Assembly: GCA_003242355.1 (NCBI GenBank) | Contig: QGUH01000277.1 | Location: forward strand, 1 to 5,855 | DNA length: 5,855 nt | Reading direction: 5' to 3' | Source of the DNA: Pseudomonadota bacterium | GTDB taxonomy: Bacteria > Myxococcota_A > Polyangia > Polyangiales > Polyangiaceae | Shown here: positions 1-5,706 of the stretch, piece after piece | Layout: every line of letters starts with the position of its first letter | How positions within the stretch are numbered: position 1 is the stretch's first letter | Made by a program: the position numbers and the translations under genes | Notes under the pieces: model-generated | The model's database searches: none | Seen by the model: only the letters and a program-made list of their open reading frames with translations | What the model was told of the DNA's origin: nothing

Positions 1-49
1 CGGGGCGGCACGCGCCGCCCCGTAGCCCCGAAGGGAGTTCGGCGGGGCT
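1..49. terminator. Two adjacent GC-rich hairpins, possible terminator region
   Basis: Positions 1-9 and 14-22 form a perfect 9-bp inverted repeat (CGGGGCGGC) around a 4-nt loop. Positions 24-30 (AGCCCCG) and 43-49 (CGGGGCT) form a second perfect 7-bp stem with a 12-nt loop. They lie 71-119 bp past the stop codon of the leftward binding-protein gene, where a transcript end would be expected. Neither stem is followed by a clear T-run on either strand, so a classical intrinsic terminator is not shown. The first stem touches the window edge and may be longer. Confidence 0.35.
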
Positions 50-119
50 CCTCCCCAGCGGGCACTCCGTCCGATGTTGGTCTCCGCATCTTTCGGCGCG
101 TTGCCGACCGTTCGTCGCG

Positions 120-989
120 CTAGTTGTCGTTGTTGTTCGCGGCAGGCCAGAAGATCGGCCTGTCGAAGCTCGGGTGCCGGAAGGCGCGGATCTGCGCTTG
201 CGTTTCGGGAGCGATGAGGAAGGTCTCGAGCGCCAGCGCTCCGTGCAGGTTGACGCCGCGGACCTTCGCCGGGTTCACGACCACGGAGGCGATGATGCGC
301 TGAAACAGCGAGTCGTCGAACAGCTTCGCTTCCAAGGGCAGGTTCTGCTGCTGTTGCAGCATCAAGAACGGATGCAGCCCCCACGCGCTGTATCCGCCGC
401 GCGCGGCGGCCGCCTGCATCGCGGCCGGCCCTTGCAGCCCTTCGTCGATGAACCACCCCGCCTTGTCGGGCCGCCCCGCCGCGTTCCACAGCGTGTCCAC
501 CACGAACACGATCTCGCCCAGATTGTTGAGGATGAACGGCGACTCCGTCTCCGCAATTCGCCGAAACGCCTCGACCGGATCCGTGAGCCCCCGAATCCCC
601 GCCGGATCGTTCGGCGGAATCACGAAAATCACGATGTTGGAGAAGATGCACTGCGGCCAGCGCCCGAACCCCTTCTGCACGAACTCTTGCGAATCGACGA
701 ACCCCAGGTGCGAAAACACGATATCCGCCGCCCCCGCGCGCGCCTGCCCATACGGATCCGTGCTCACCGCCACCTCGACCGTGTACCGCGTCTCGTCCTC
801 GAACGTCGCCACCAACTCGTCGAGCAGCCCGCCACTTTGAACCGCCGGAATCGTCACCAACCGCACCGTTCGCGGCCGATGCCATTTCGCCGCAACCGAC
901 CGCGGCAGCATCGCCGCGATCGCCCCCACCGCCAAACCAATCCCCAACTCCCTACGCTCGAGCCGAAATCCCTTCGCACTCCTATCCAT
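120..989 (-). CDS. Exported substrate-binding protein, TupA-like (oxyanion ABC transporter type)
   Basis: This 289-residue protein probably captures a small ligand outside the membrane. The ATG at 987-989 is chosen over an upstream in-frame start because AGGAGGG (995-1001) sits 5 nt before it. Residues 1-34 form a signal peptide: a basic start with twin arginine R12-R13, a hydrophobic stretch at about 15-28, and a likely cut after SVAA (31-34). The mature part follows the TupA layout: VRLVTIPAVQSGGLLDEL near 42-59, an FEDETRYTVEV stretch, ADIVFSH at 88-94, NDPAGI at 127-132, a W-A-AG motif, and VNP at 238-240. In TupA proteins the ligand is held by a Thr/Ser-rich motif before SGLLD and by an Arg-Gly-Asp-Ser-Gly-Thr-like motif; here these positions read TIPAVQSGG and NNLGEIVFVVD, so the ligand may differ. 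No permease or ATPase gene is visible. The family is fairly sure and the substrate unknown. Confidence 0.8.
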   Translation of the reverse strand: MDRSAKGFRLERRELGIGLAVGAIAAMLPRSVAAKWHRPRTVRLVTIPAVQSGGLLDELVATFEDETRYTVEVAVSTDPYGQARAGAADIVFSHLGFVDSQEFVQKGFGRWPQCIFSNIVIFVIPPNDPAGIRGLTDPVEAFRRIAETESPFILNNLGEIVFVVDTLWNAAGRPDKAGWFIDEGLQGPAAMQAAAARGGYSAWGLHPFLMLQQQQNLPLEAKLFDDSLFQRIIASVVVNPAKVRGVNLHGALALETFLIAPETQAQIRAFRHPSFDRPIFWPAANNNDN

Positions 990-994
990 GGCTA

Positions 995-1028
995 CCCTCC
1001 TGCGTGCGCGATCACCGAATCGATCGCG
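995..1028 (-). promoter_or_regulatory. Ribosome binding site and upstream inverted repeat of the binding-protein gene
   Basis: On the minus strand AGGAGGG (995-1001) lies 5 nt before the ATG at 989 and decides the start. Just upstream, CGCGATC (1007-1013) and GATCGCG (1022-1028) form a perfect 7-bp inverted repeat with an 8-nt spacer. It could be an operator or a leader hairpin next to the ribosome binding site. The ribosome site is secure; the regulatory role of the repeat is inference. Confidence 0.5.
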
Positions 1029-1401
1029 AAACGACCGCCGCAGCATACGCCGCTCGAGCGAGCCCGTCGCGGTTTCAGGCGCGGGTTGGGCCACCCGTCG
1101 GGCTTTCGGTAGTGTTGTTCGCGGCTTGGCGCGTGGGGGATATCACGTGGCGTCGTTGCCGCGCGCGGGGGGCGCCGTGCCTTCGGCACACGGCCAATCG
1201 AGATCGTTGGCGATAAATCAAGCTCGGAGACTCTGGGTGAGCCCGCTCCATGTTGCGAGCGCTCCGGCGATGCCAAGTCTACGGGATCGTAGACGGAGAA
1301 CCTGACGCCCGTGTACTCGCGGCTGCGTGCAAGCGTTCGAGCAGTTGAAGAACGTACCCGGTCACACCCGAATCGTTGCGGTCGTTCCGCAGTGGATGTG
1401 G

Positions 1402-1414
1402 CATGTGTCACATG
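1402..1414. repeat. 13-bp palindrome CATGTG-T-CACATG
   Basis: CATGTG and CACATG form a perfect inverted repeat around a single T. Palindromes of this size often bind dimeric regulators, but no promoter elements or gene start lie close by. It is about 410 bp upstream of the binding-protein start. It may be chance. Confidence 0.25.
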
Positions 1415-1901
1415 TTTGTGTCGAGTCTCTTCTCGGGCCCATTGAGGTAGACGGCAAGGAGCCCGTCCTTCGCGCAGCGAACCACGGAGCCGTCGCTTCA
1501 ACGCCGGGAAAGTCGATCGGTGCAGTTTTCGCGTTGCGTCCGTCCAGAGGAAAGACGGAACGCTGTATCGCTGCACGCGCTTTCTCAATCCGTGGGCGTC
1601 AATAGGAACCGTACCACCCCCAAGCGACTTCCTGTATGCTCACGTTTCCTGATGGACGGAAGGCGGTTTCGCTTGACTACAGAACAACCTGGTGATGCAT
1701 CCTGGCTACCATGGAACGAGGTGCGCGACCTGACGCGCGTTCAGGAATCCAAGTAAAATCCAACGAAGTGGCTGCGAAGTAGAAGAACGCTCTGGGCGCA
1801 CGACGCCTGGGCTCCCGGAGATTGCCGCAGTTCTTACGAGTGCGCAGTTTCGGCGGCTTCCAGTGGGTGCGCGTATGCCCATTCACGTGTCGAATGCGAG
1901 T

Positions 1902-4784
1902 TTACCGGCTCTTCTTCCGGCGCCGGCGCGAAAGCCACTCGTCGTCGGTCTCTTCTTCGTCCGACGGGAAATACTCCTCGTCGTCGAATTTGTGTTGTTT
2001 GCCCTGCTTCCGCTTTCTCGAATGCGAGTCCTTCTCGGGAGGCGCGAGTTGCTCGAAGAGCTCTTCGAAGGCAGAGATCATGAACTCGGTCGAGTACCGG
2101 TATCGCAGCCTGGCGAGGTACTGTTCGGCGGTTTGGTGTGGGGGAGCGATGATGCGCCATCCATGAATACCCAGCGACACGTCTGCGACGTACTCGATCA
2201 TCGCGAGCACGCGGTCACCGAGTGGTGACTTGATCTCGTCCAGGCACGCCGGCACGACCTGTGTGAAGAACCAGCCCTTGTCCGTAAGCGTCCAGCGACG
2301 GAGCTTTACACGAAACAACGAGGAAAAGCGCTGCAACTCGGATCCGTACAAGACGCCTCGGGACTGCTCGAGCAACTCCTCGGCGTACTCGAGATCGCTC
2401 TTTATCACGTACGGGTGCTTCTCGTCGCCGAAAAGCAAACTCAGGAGATCCGATGCCTGCGGACCATTGTCATGAAGAAGGGGCTTCCAGAAGAAGAACT
2501 TGGTCGGCTCGTACCCCACTGGCCACGGATGGCGCGCTCGAAGGGATCCCTGCAGCTCCGAGACGTTTGGGCCGGCATCGCTCGAGCACTTGGCGAGAAA
2601 CCGGAGCAGCGTGATGAACAGGCACTTCATCAGCACCTGGTAGACGGGGTGCGACGGGTCATCGATCGTCGTTTCATCATCTCCGTACCGTTCGAGGATC
2701 TCCCCCACGCGGGCGCGTATGGGGTCTGGGACGTGCTCGACGGACGTTACCGAGCGCCCCACGGACCCCACGAGCGGCATCGCCAGTCGCTTCAATTCGG
2801 GAGGCATCGTCCCACCGAGGAAGTTGGCCCCCGGAAGGAGCCAGCCGTGCTCGATGTTCCCGTCCAATGACGAGAACAGGTCCGCCGGTTGAATCAGACC
2901 GGCCGCCACGAGCTCGAGCAGGTCCACCGTGCTCACGTATACGCCCCGGGCGTGGCGTGCCTCCGCGACCATGATCCCGAGGAAATAGTAGGCCAGGTCA
3001 AGAGCAGGGATGCTCGTGTTCAGGATCTTCGCTCCCGGGCCCGTTTTCGGAGCTCGTTTGATGTCCCACCCCTCGTCGAACACGGGAATCTTGTACTTCG
3101 CTTGAGACTTGTACTGGTAATCTTTCAGCATCGCGCCACGGAAGAGCACGCAATGCATCCGGGGAACGGGAACGCCGAACTTCGCGAGTGCCTCACGACA
3201 TTCCGCCTGTTCGCTGGCGAATGGCGACATGAGCGCGAGTAACACGCGACCGAGCGTCCTGGCGTCACCGCCCCCCAGCGTACAGAGGAGCGTAGCGAGG
3301 GACTTCTGCAATTCGGTCTCGTCCTCCTCATGCTTGGCGATCAACTCCCCCAGTTGTTCGTATGTCAGGTCCAGGAGGCGAATGCGCGAGTAGGTTCTTT
3401 TGCCGGCTGGCGGTTCCGCCCGAAGTGGCAGGAGAATGCGTGTCGTTCCGTTTCCATGTTCATCTTTGGTGTTCAGCGCCCAGAAAGAGGGGGGCCCTTC
3501 GCCAGGGAGAACGACCACCGTGACGTGCCGATGATTCCCCTTGCGTTGCTGCCACCGCGCCACGAAGCGCTTGCGGATCATGGTGAGGATCACGGAGAGC
3601 GACAGCCAATCGACCAGTTTCGAACTCGATAGGTCCACCACCGCGACGTCGTCGTTGACGTCGGCGAAGACGAGGGAGCCGTCCTGAGGCGTGTTCACGT
3701 TTGCCAGGTCGAGCATGCCGTACGGCTTGTTGCTCGCCTTCCCGATTCCCTGGACCTTTTCCTGCCAGGATTTCGGGGCTTTGTGGGCCTTGCTCGTAGT
3801 GTCACCGAGGAACTGCGCTTTGAGCTCCTTGTAGCGGCGATCGATCTGCCGAATGCGGACGGCGAAGAGCCCCTCGGCGAGCTGCTTCGCGTCCGCACTC
3901 GCGAGAAAGCGGCGGTAAAGCGTGCCGAGGCGAAGCTCGCCCTTGCCGATCAGGTCCTTCGCGCTCCCGATCAGCGTGCCGTCCGCCTGCCTTCCTGGTA
4001 AAACGAAGCGTTGCAGGATGTCCTGCTTCAAGAGGCGCTCGAGTGTCGCCACCGACGCCGTTTGCCAATCGGGCACCTTCCACCAGCTGCCGGACTCCGC
4101 GTCACGCGCGAGGGCAGCTGGGACCCCTTGCACGGCCCGGTGCTGCTGGCGCGCCGCGTTCATGTTCGGAAGCGAGTGAGTCCAGTCGGTGAGTCCGAGG
4201 CGGTAGCGCATCCACTCGATCACCCACGGCCCGCAGTTGAATCCGTCGTGCTGCACGGGAGTCTCGAATTCGTAGTAGAATTCGAAGCTCGAGTGCCCGG
4301 TGAGGCGGAGTGCCGAGGCAACTGCTTTTTGGACGTCCCGGTGCAAGTAGCGAGGCTGCGTGCTATCGAAATAGTAGACATCCACCGTCCCCTGCCGAAA
4401 CACGAGATGCAGGCCGATCCAATGACGCTCGCCCAGGTTGACCGGCACGAAAATGGGGCGTGCTTGTGTCCGGTCGAGGAGGTGGTGGGTGAGGAACGTC
4501 TCCAGAAAGTTGACCCCGAGTGTGTTGTTCGTGCCGAGCACCGCCGGGACGACGTCGACTACCGTGCCCTGGTGCTGCGCGTCCCGAGCGGCTTGGGTTG
4601 CGAGCAGGTTCATCACCTCGTCGCTGTACCAGGTCTGATCTTCCGGCTCGCTCGATAGGTCAAAGGGGGAGCTTTGCAGCGGTGCATTCGTTCCACTAAT
4701 TGGCCACAGGAAAGGCGAGTTGCGTCCGGGACAGTCGAGCCGGGTGCACGTCGTCGCATTCGTATTGCAAACCGCGCAAACCAT
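1902..4784 (-). CDS. Ulp1/SENP-like cysteine peptidase (C48 type) with large unknown C-terminal region
   Basis: The predicted role is cleaving a ubiquitin- or SUMO-like protein from its precursor or target. The ATG at 4782-4784 is preferred (960 residues) because GGAGGAG (4791-4797) lies 6 nt upstream; a GTG six codons earlier has no such site. Cys3, Cys6, Cys13 and Cys18 form a possible zinc knuckle. The peptidase domain covers about 50-200: TWYSDEVMNLL (51-61) matches the Ulp1 W-L-x-D-E-x-I-N motif, IFVPVNL precedes His121-Trp122, YYFDS gives Asp140, and Q-HDGFN-C-GPW gives Gln178 and Cys184, six residues apart as in Ulp1. Residues about 205-910 resemble nothing I know. The tail at 919-960 holds RKRK, an Asp/Glu-rich stretch and RRRRKK. 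No signal peptide or membrane segment is seen. Hand-sampled lines look lower in GC than the binding-protein gene, which hints at transfer. The peptidase assignment is strong; target and location are unknown. Confidence 0.85.
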   Translation of the reverse strand: MVCAVCNTNATTCTRLDCPGRNSPFLWPISGTNAPLQSSPFDLSSEPEDQTWYSDEVMNLLATQAARDAQHQGTVVDVVPAVLGTNNTLGVNFLETFLTHHLLDRTQARPIFVPVNLGERHWIGLHLVFRQGTVDVYYFDSTQPRYLHRDVQKAVASALRLTGHSSFEFYYEFETPVQHDGFNCGPWVIEWMRYRLGLTDWTHSLPNMNAARQQHRAVQGVPAALARDAESGSWWKVPDWQTASVATLERLLKQDILQRFVLPGRQADGTLIGSAKDLIGKGELRLGTLYRRFLASADAKQLAEGLFAVRIRQIDRRYKELKAQFLGDTTSKAHKAPKSWQEKVQGIGKASNKPYGMLDLANVNTPQDGSLVFADVNDDVAVVDLSSSKLVDWLSLSVILTMIRKRFVARWQQRKGNHRHVTVVVLPGEGPPSFWALNTKDEHGNGTTRILLPLRAEPPAGKRTYSRIRLLDLTYEQLGELIAKHEEDETELQKSLATLLCTLGGGDARTLGRVLLALMSPFASEQAECREALAKFGVPVPRMHCVLFRGAMLKDYQYKSQAKYKIPVFDEGWDIKRAPKTGPGAKILNTSIPALDLAYYFLGIMVAEARHARGVYVSTVDLLELVAAGLIQPADLFSSLDGNIEHGWLLPGANFLGGTMPPELKRLAMPLVGSVGRSVTSVEHVPDPIRARVGEILERYGDDETTIDDPSHPVYQVLMKCLFITLLRFLAKCSSDAGPNVSELQGSLRARHPWPVGYEPTKFFFWKPLLHDNGPQASDLLSLLFGDEKHPYVIKSDLEYAEELLEQSRGVLYGSELQRFSSLFRVKLRRWTLTDKGWFFTQVVPACLDEIKSPLGDRVLAMIEYVADVSLGIHGWRIIAPPHQTAEQYLARLRYRYSTEFMISAFEELFEQLAPPEKDSHSRKRKQGKQHKFDDEEYFPSDEEETDDEWLSRRRRKKSR

Positions 4785-4790
4785 GAATGG

Positions 4791-4797
4791 CTCCTCC
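4791..4797 (-). promoter_or_regulatory. Ribosome binding site fixing the peptidase start
   Basis: GGAGGAG on the minus strand lies 6 nt before the ATG at 4784. The alternative GTG at 4802 lies upstream of this motif and has no purine-rich site of its own, so the protein most likely starts MVCAVC. Confidence 0.7.
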
Positions 4798-4831
4798 GTC
4801 ACGATGGTTGCGAGCCCGACCGACGGTACTC

Positions 4832-4864
4832 CGCCTCACCTGCCGAGGCGAATTCTCTGCAGAG
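4832..4864. promoter_or_regulatory. Inverted repeats upstream of the peptidase gene
   Basis: CGCCTC (4832-4837) and GAGGCG (4845-4850) form a perfect 6-bp inverted repeat with a 7-nt spacer. A perfect 10-bp palindrome CTCTGCAGAG follows at 4855-4864. They lie 48-80 bp upstream of the peptidase ATG, where an operator would be expected. I could not place a convincing -35/-10 pair, so the regulatory role is inference. Confidence 0.3.
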
Positions 4865-4886
4865 CGCTCCCGTGCCACCCGGCTCG

Positions 4887-4979
4887 TCATGGTTGCGGGT
4901 TCGTGTGACCGAGCGCGCGCCTCGCCTCGGACAGCGCCGCCGCCTCGTACGGCTCGAAGACGAACGGCCAGGTGCTCAC
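4887..4979 (-). pseudogene. Possible leftover C-terminal coding fragment
   Basis: Read on the minus strand to the TGA at 4887-4889, this stretch encodes VSTWPFVFEPYEAAALSEAR and then RALGHTNPQP. Nearly all third positions are G or C, as expected of a real gene in such a genome. There is no good start codon or ribosome binding site. Just upstream the neighbouring frame reads SLWFAAV and would join this one if 2 nt (TG) were removed near 4978, which suggests a frameshifted remnant. The frame stays open to about 5090 but its upstream part is rich in Cys and Arg and looks non-coding. I do not recognise the family. It could also be chance or a very short gene starting at the GTG at 4977-4979. Confidence 0.28.
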
Positions 4980-4999
4980 ACTGCGGCGAACCAGAGGCT

Positions 5000-5108
5000 C
5001 TAGTGCACCGCAAATCAGATGCGAACAACGTTTCCGGGGGCGATTGCAGCAGGATAGGCTGGAACCTGCGTTCGGGGAATTGACCTCACCTCATGAGCGG
5101 TGCACTAG
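5000..5108. repeat. Perfect 12-bp inverted repeat enclosing 85 bp
   Basis: CTAGTGCACCGC at 5000-5011 is the exact reverse complement of 5097-5108. Inside, CGAAC (5022-5026) can pair with GTTCG (5070-5074), and TTCC/GGAA segments lie further in, so the unit could fold into a long imperfect hairpin. Each arm begins with CTAG/TAGTGC, so the element could also be read as TA-flanked, like IS630-type miniature elements. No open frame of note lies inside. It could be a miniature mobile element, a structured RNA or a regulator site; the sequence alone does not decide. Confidence 0.5.
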
Positions 5109-5199
5109 CGGCAATAGTCCGAGCGCGGTCCCCCGGTCCGTCTCGTGCCGGTGATGGCTCCGGAATCGGTGCCCCTCTTACACGACCCAACGGCAAGCG

Positions 5200-5388
5200 C
5201 TAACACGTGCACGAGGGACTCGTCGTCCCATCGCAGCACGTCACCCGCCCGTTGGAGCACCCGCAAACCCCCTTGTGCCACGAACAACAACCGCGCTTCG
5301 AAGGCGGCTCGGGCACCGCACCCGCCGAACCAACGAACGCATGCATCACGACCCAAACGAACCCGGCAGCCATGAAGCGCTTCAACAT
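5200..5388 (-). CDS. Small secreted cysteine-rich protein
   Basis: This gene encodes 62 residues. The ATG at 5386-5388 is chosen because GGGGAGA (5394-5400) lies 5 nt upstream; a longer in-frame reading exists but its extra residues look random. Residues 1-24 are a signal peptide: MLKRF start, a hydrophobic core to about 18, and a likely cut after GSAGA. The mature peptide of about 38 residues has eight cysteines (34, 35, 42, 44, 51, 52, 60, 62) in the pattern GCCSWHKGVCGC, CCDGT, SPSCTC. I recall this GCCSxHxGV...CxDGTxSPSCxC pattern from small exported proteins, and at the end of some secreted nucleases, in Gram-negative bacteria; the function is not known to me. The paired cysteines suggest disulfides or metal binding in the periplasm or outside. 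It is not obviously linked to its neighbours. Confidence 0.78.
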   Translation of the reverse strand: MLKRFMAAGFVWVVMHAFVGSAGAVPEPPSKRGCCSWHKGVCGCSNGRVTCCDGTTSPSCTC

Positions 5389-5419
5389 CGGTGTCTCCCC
5401 GTCCGCGAATGAGACGTGA

Positions 5420-5456
5420 TCTCGAACCGTACCAGGTTTCGAAACGTCTCGAAACG
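5420..5456. promoter_or_regulatory. Three TCTCGAAACG-like motifs upstream of the small secreted gene
   Basis: TCTCGAACCG (5420-5429), TTTCGAAACG (5437-5446) and TCTCGAAACG (5447-5456) are near-identical 10-mers. The last two are directly adjacent, one helical turn apart, and GTTTCGAAAC (5436-5445) is a perfect palindrome. They lie 32-68 bp upstream of the ATG at 5388, a typical operator position. A TTGAAC (minus strand, 5463-5468) could be a -35 element but no good -10 follows. Regulator binding is inference. Confidence 0.4.
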
Positions 5457-5480
5457 GGGTTCGTTCAATCAGTACGCGGA

Positions 5481-5518
5481 CGTGAGGAGCACACTCACGG
5501 CGCTCGTTCCCTCGTGAG
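5481..5518. repeat. CGTGAG/CTCACG stem with alternative partner
   Basis: CGTGAG (5481-5486) and CTCACG (5494-5499) form a perfect 6-bp stem with a 7-nt loop. A second CGTGAG at 5513-5518 could pair with the same CTCACG, giving two mutually exclusive stems. It lies about 95-130 bp upstream of the small secreted gene. No function is evident. Confidence 0.3.
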
Positions 5519-5619
5519 AACGGCGAGGACTCTGCCGATGTCGCCGGGACCATCGAGGGGCGCGTCGAAGATACCGGGCGTGCCCCGCGAGAACGTCGAG
5601 GATTCTGCCGATGTCGCTG
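5516..5619. repeat. Imperfect 31-bp direct repeat pair, 73 bp apart
   Basis: Positions 5516-5546 and 5589-5619 match at 28 of 31 bases, with mismatches at three separated sites. The start-to-start spacing is 73 bp. A weak middle copy around 5561-5571 (CGTCGAAGAT against CGTCGAGGAT) hints at a decayed unit of about 36 bp. The distance is not a multiple of three, so the repeat is not a repeated stretch within one protein frame. Confidence 0.55.
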
Positions 5620-5706
5620 CTTGACGGAATCAGATTGAAAGGGGTCCTAAGTGACCCAACGGAAGGCGGGTTTCGGCTAGGCACGAAATTGCCAGAATCC
5701 TCCGGG

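Larger units (their letters stand above)
990..1901. other. Long intergenic stretch without a convincing gene
   Basis: These 912 bp separate two leftward genes. Open frames exist on both strands: a minus frame at 992-1588 that is very rich in Arg, Ser and Pro, and plus frames at 1327-1605 and 1520-1756. None has a Shine-Dalgarno motif, a recognisable domain or a strong third-position GC bias, so I do not call them genes. The stretch contains the leader of the binding-protein gene, a 13-bp palindrome at 1402-1414, and the region after the peptidase gene stop. A short GGCG/CGCC stem near 1796-1808 is the only terminator-like structure seen there and it is weak. I see no tRNA, transposase or CRISPR-like array. 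Confidence 0.5.
4785..5199. other. 415-bp intergenic region
   Basis: This region lies between the small secreted protein gene and the peptidase gene, both leftward. It holds the peptidase ribosome binding site, two operator-like palindromes (4832-4864), a short stretch with strong coding character on the minus strand (4887-4979), and a 12-bp inverted repeat pair (5000-5011 and 5097-5108). I see no tRNA and no clear terminator for the small gene. The spacing argues against co-transcription of the two genes. Confidence 0.55.

Noticed and set aside
990..1094. Upstream extension of the binding-protein gene by 35 residues to an earlier start at 1094
   Set aside because: The extension is Arg-rich and has no ribosome site, while the ATG at 989 has AGGAGGG 5 nt upstream and directly begins a good signal peptide.
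992..1588. 198-codon minus-strand open frame
   Set aside because: Highly rich in Arg, Ser and Pro with no domain and no ribosome site; typical of chance frames in GC-rich DNA.
1327..1605. 92-codon plus-strand frame starting with GTG
   Set aside because: Some of it looks protein-like, but there is no ribosome site, no family resemblance and no clear third-position bias.
1520..1756. 78-codon plus-strand frame ending WNEVRDLTRVQESK
   Set aside because: No ribosome site and mixed codon use; its last third looks faintly protein-like but cannot be supported.
4785..4802. GTG start six codons upstream for the peptidase
   Set aside because: It has no purine-rich site before it, and the GGAGGAG for the ATG at 4784 falls inside the extra codons.
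5000..5108. Integron attC site
   Set aside because: The size fits, but the ends lack the GTTRRRY and RYYYAAC core sites.
5469..5684. 71-codon minus frame containing DIGRILDVLAG-like repeats
   Set aside because: The two repeat copies fall in different frames and there is no ribosome site, so the repeat is better explained at the DNA level.
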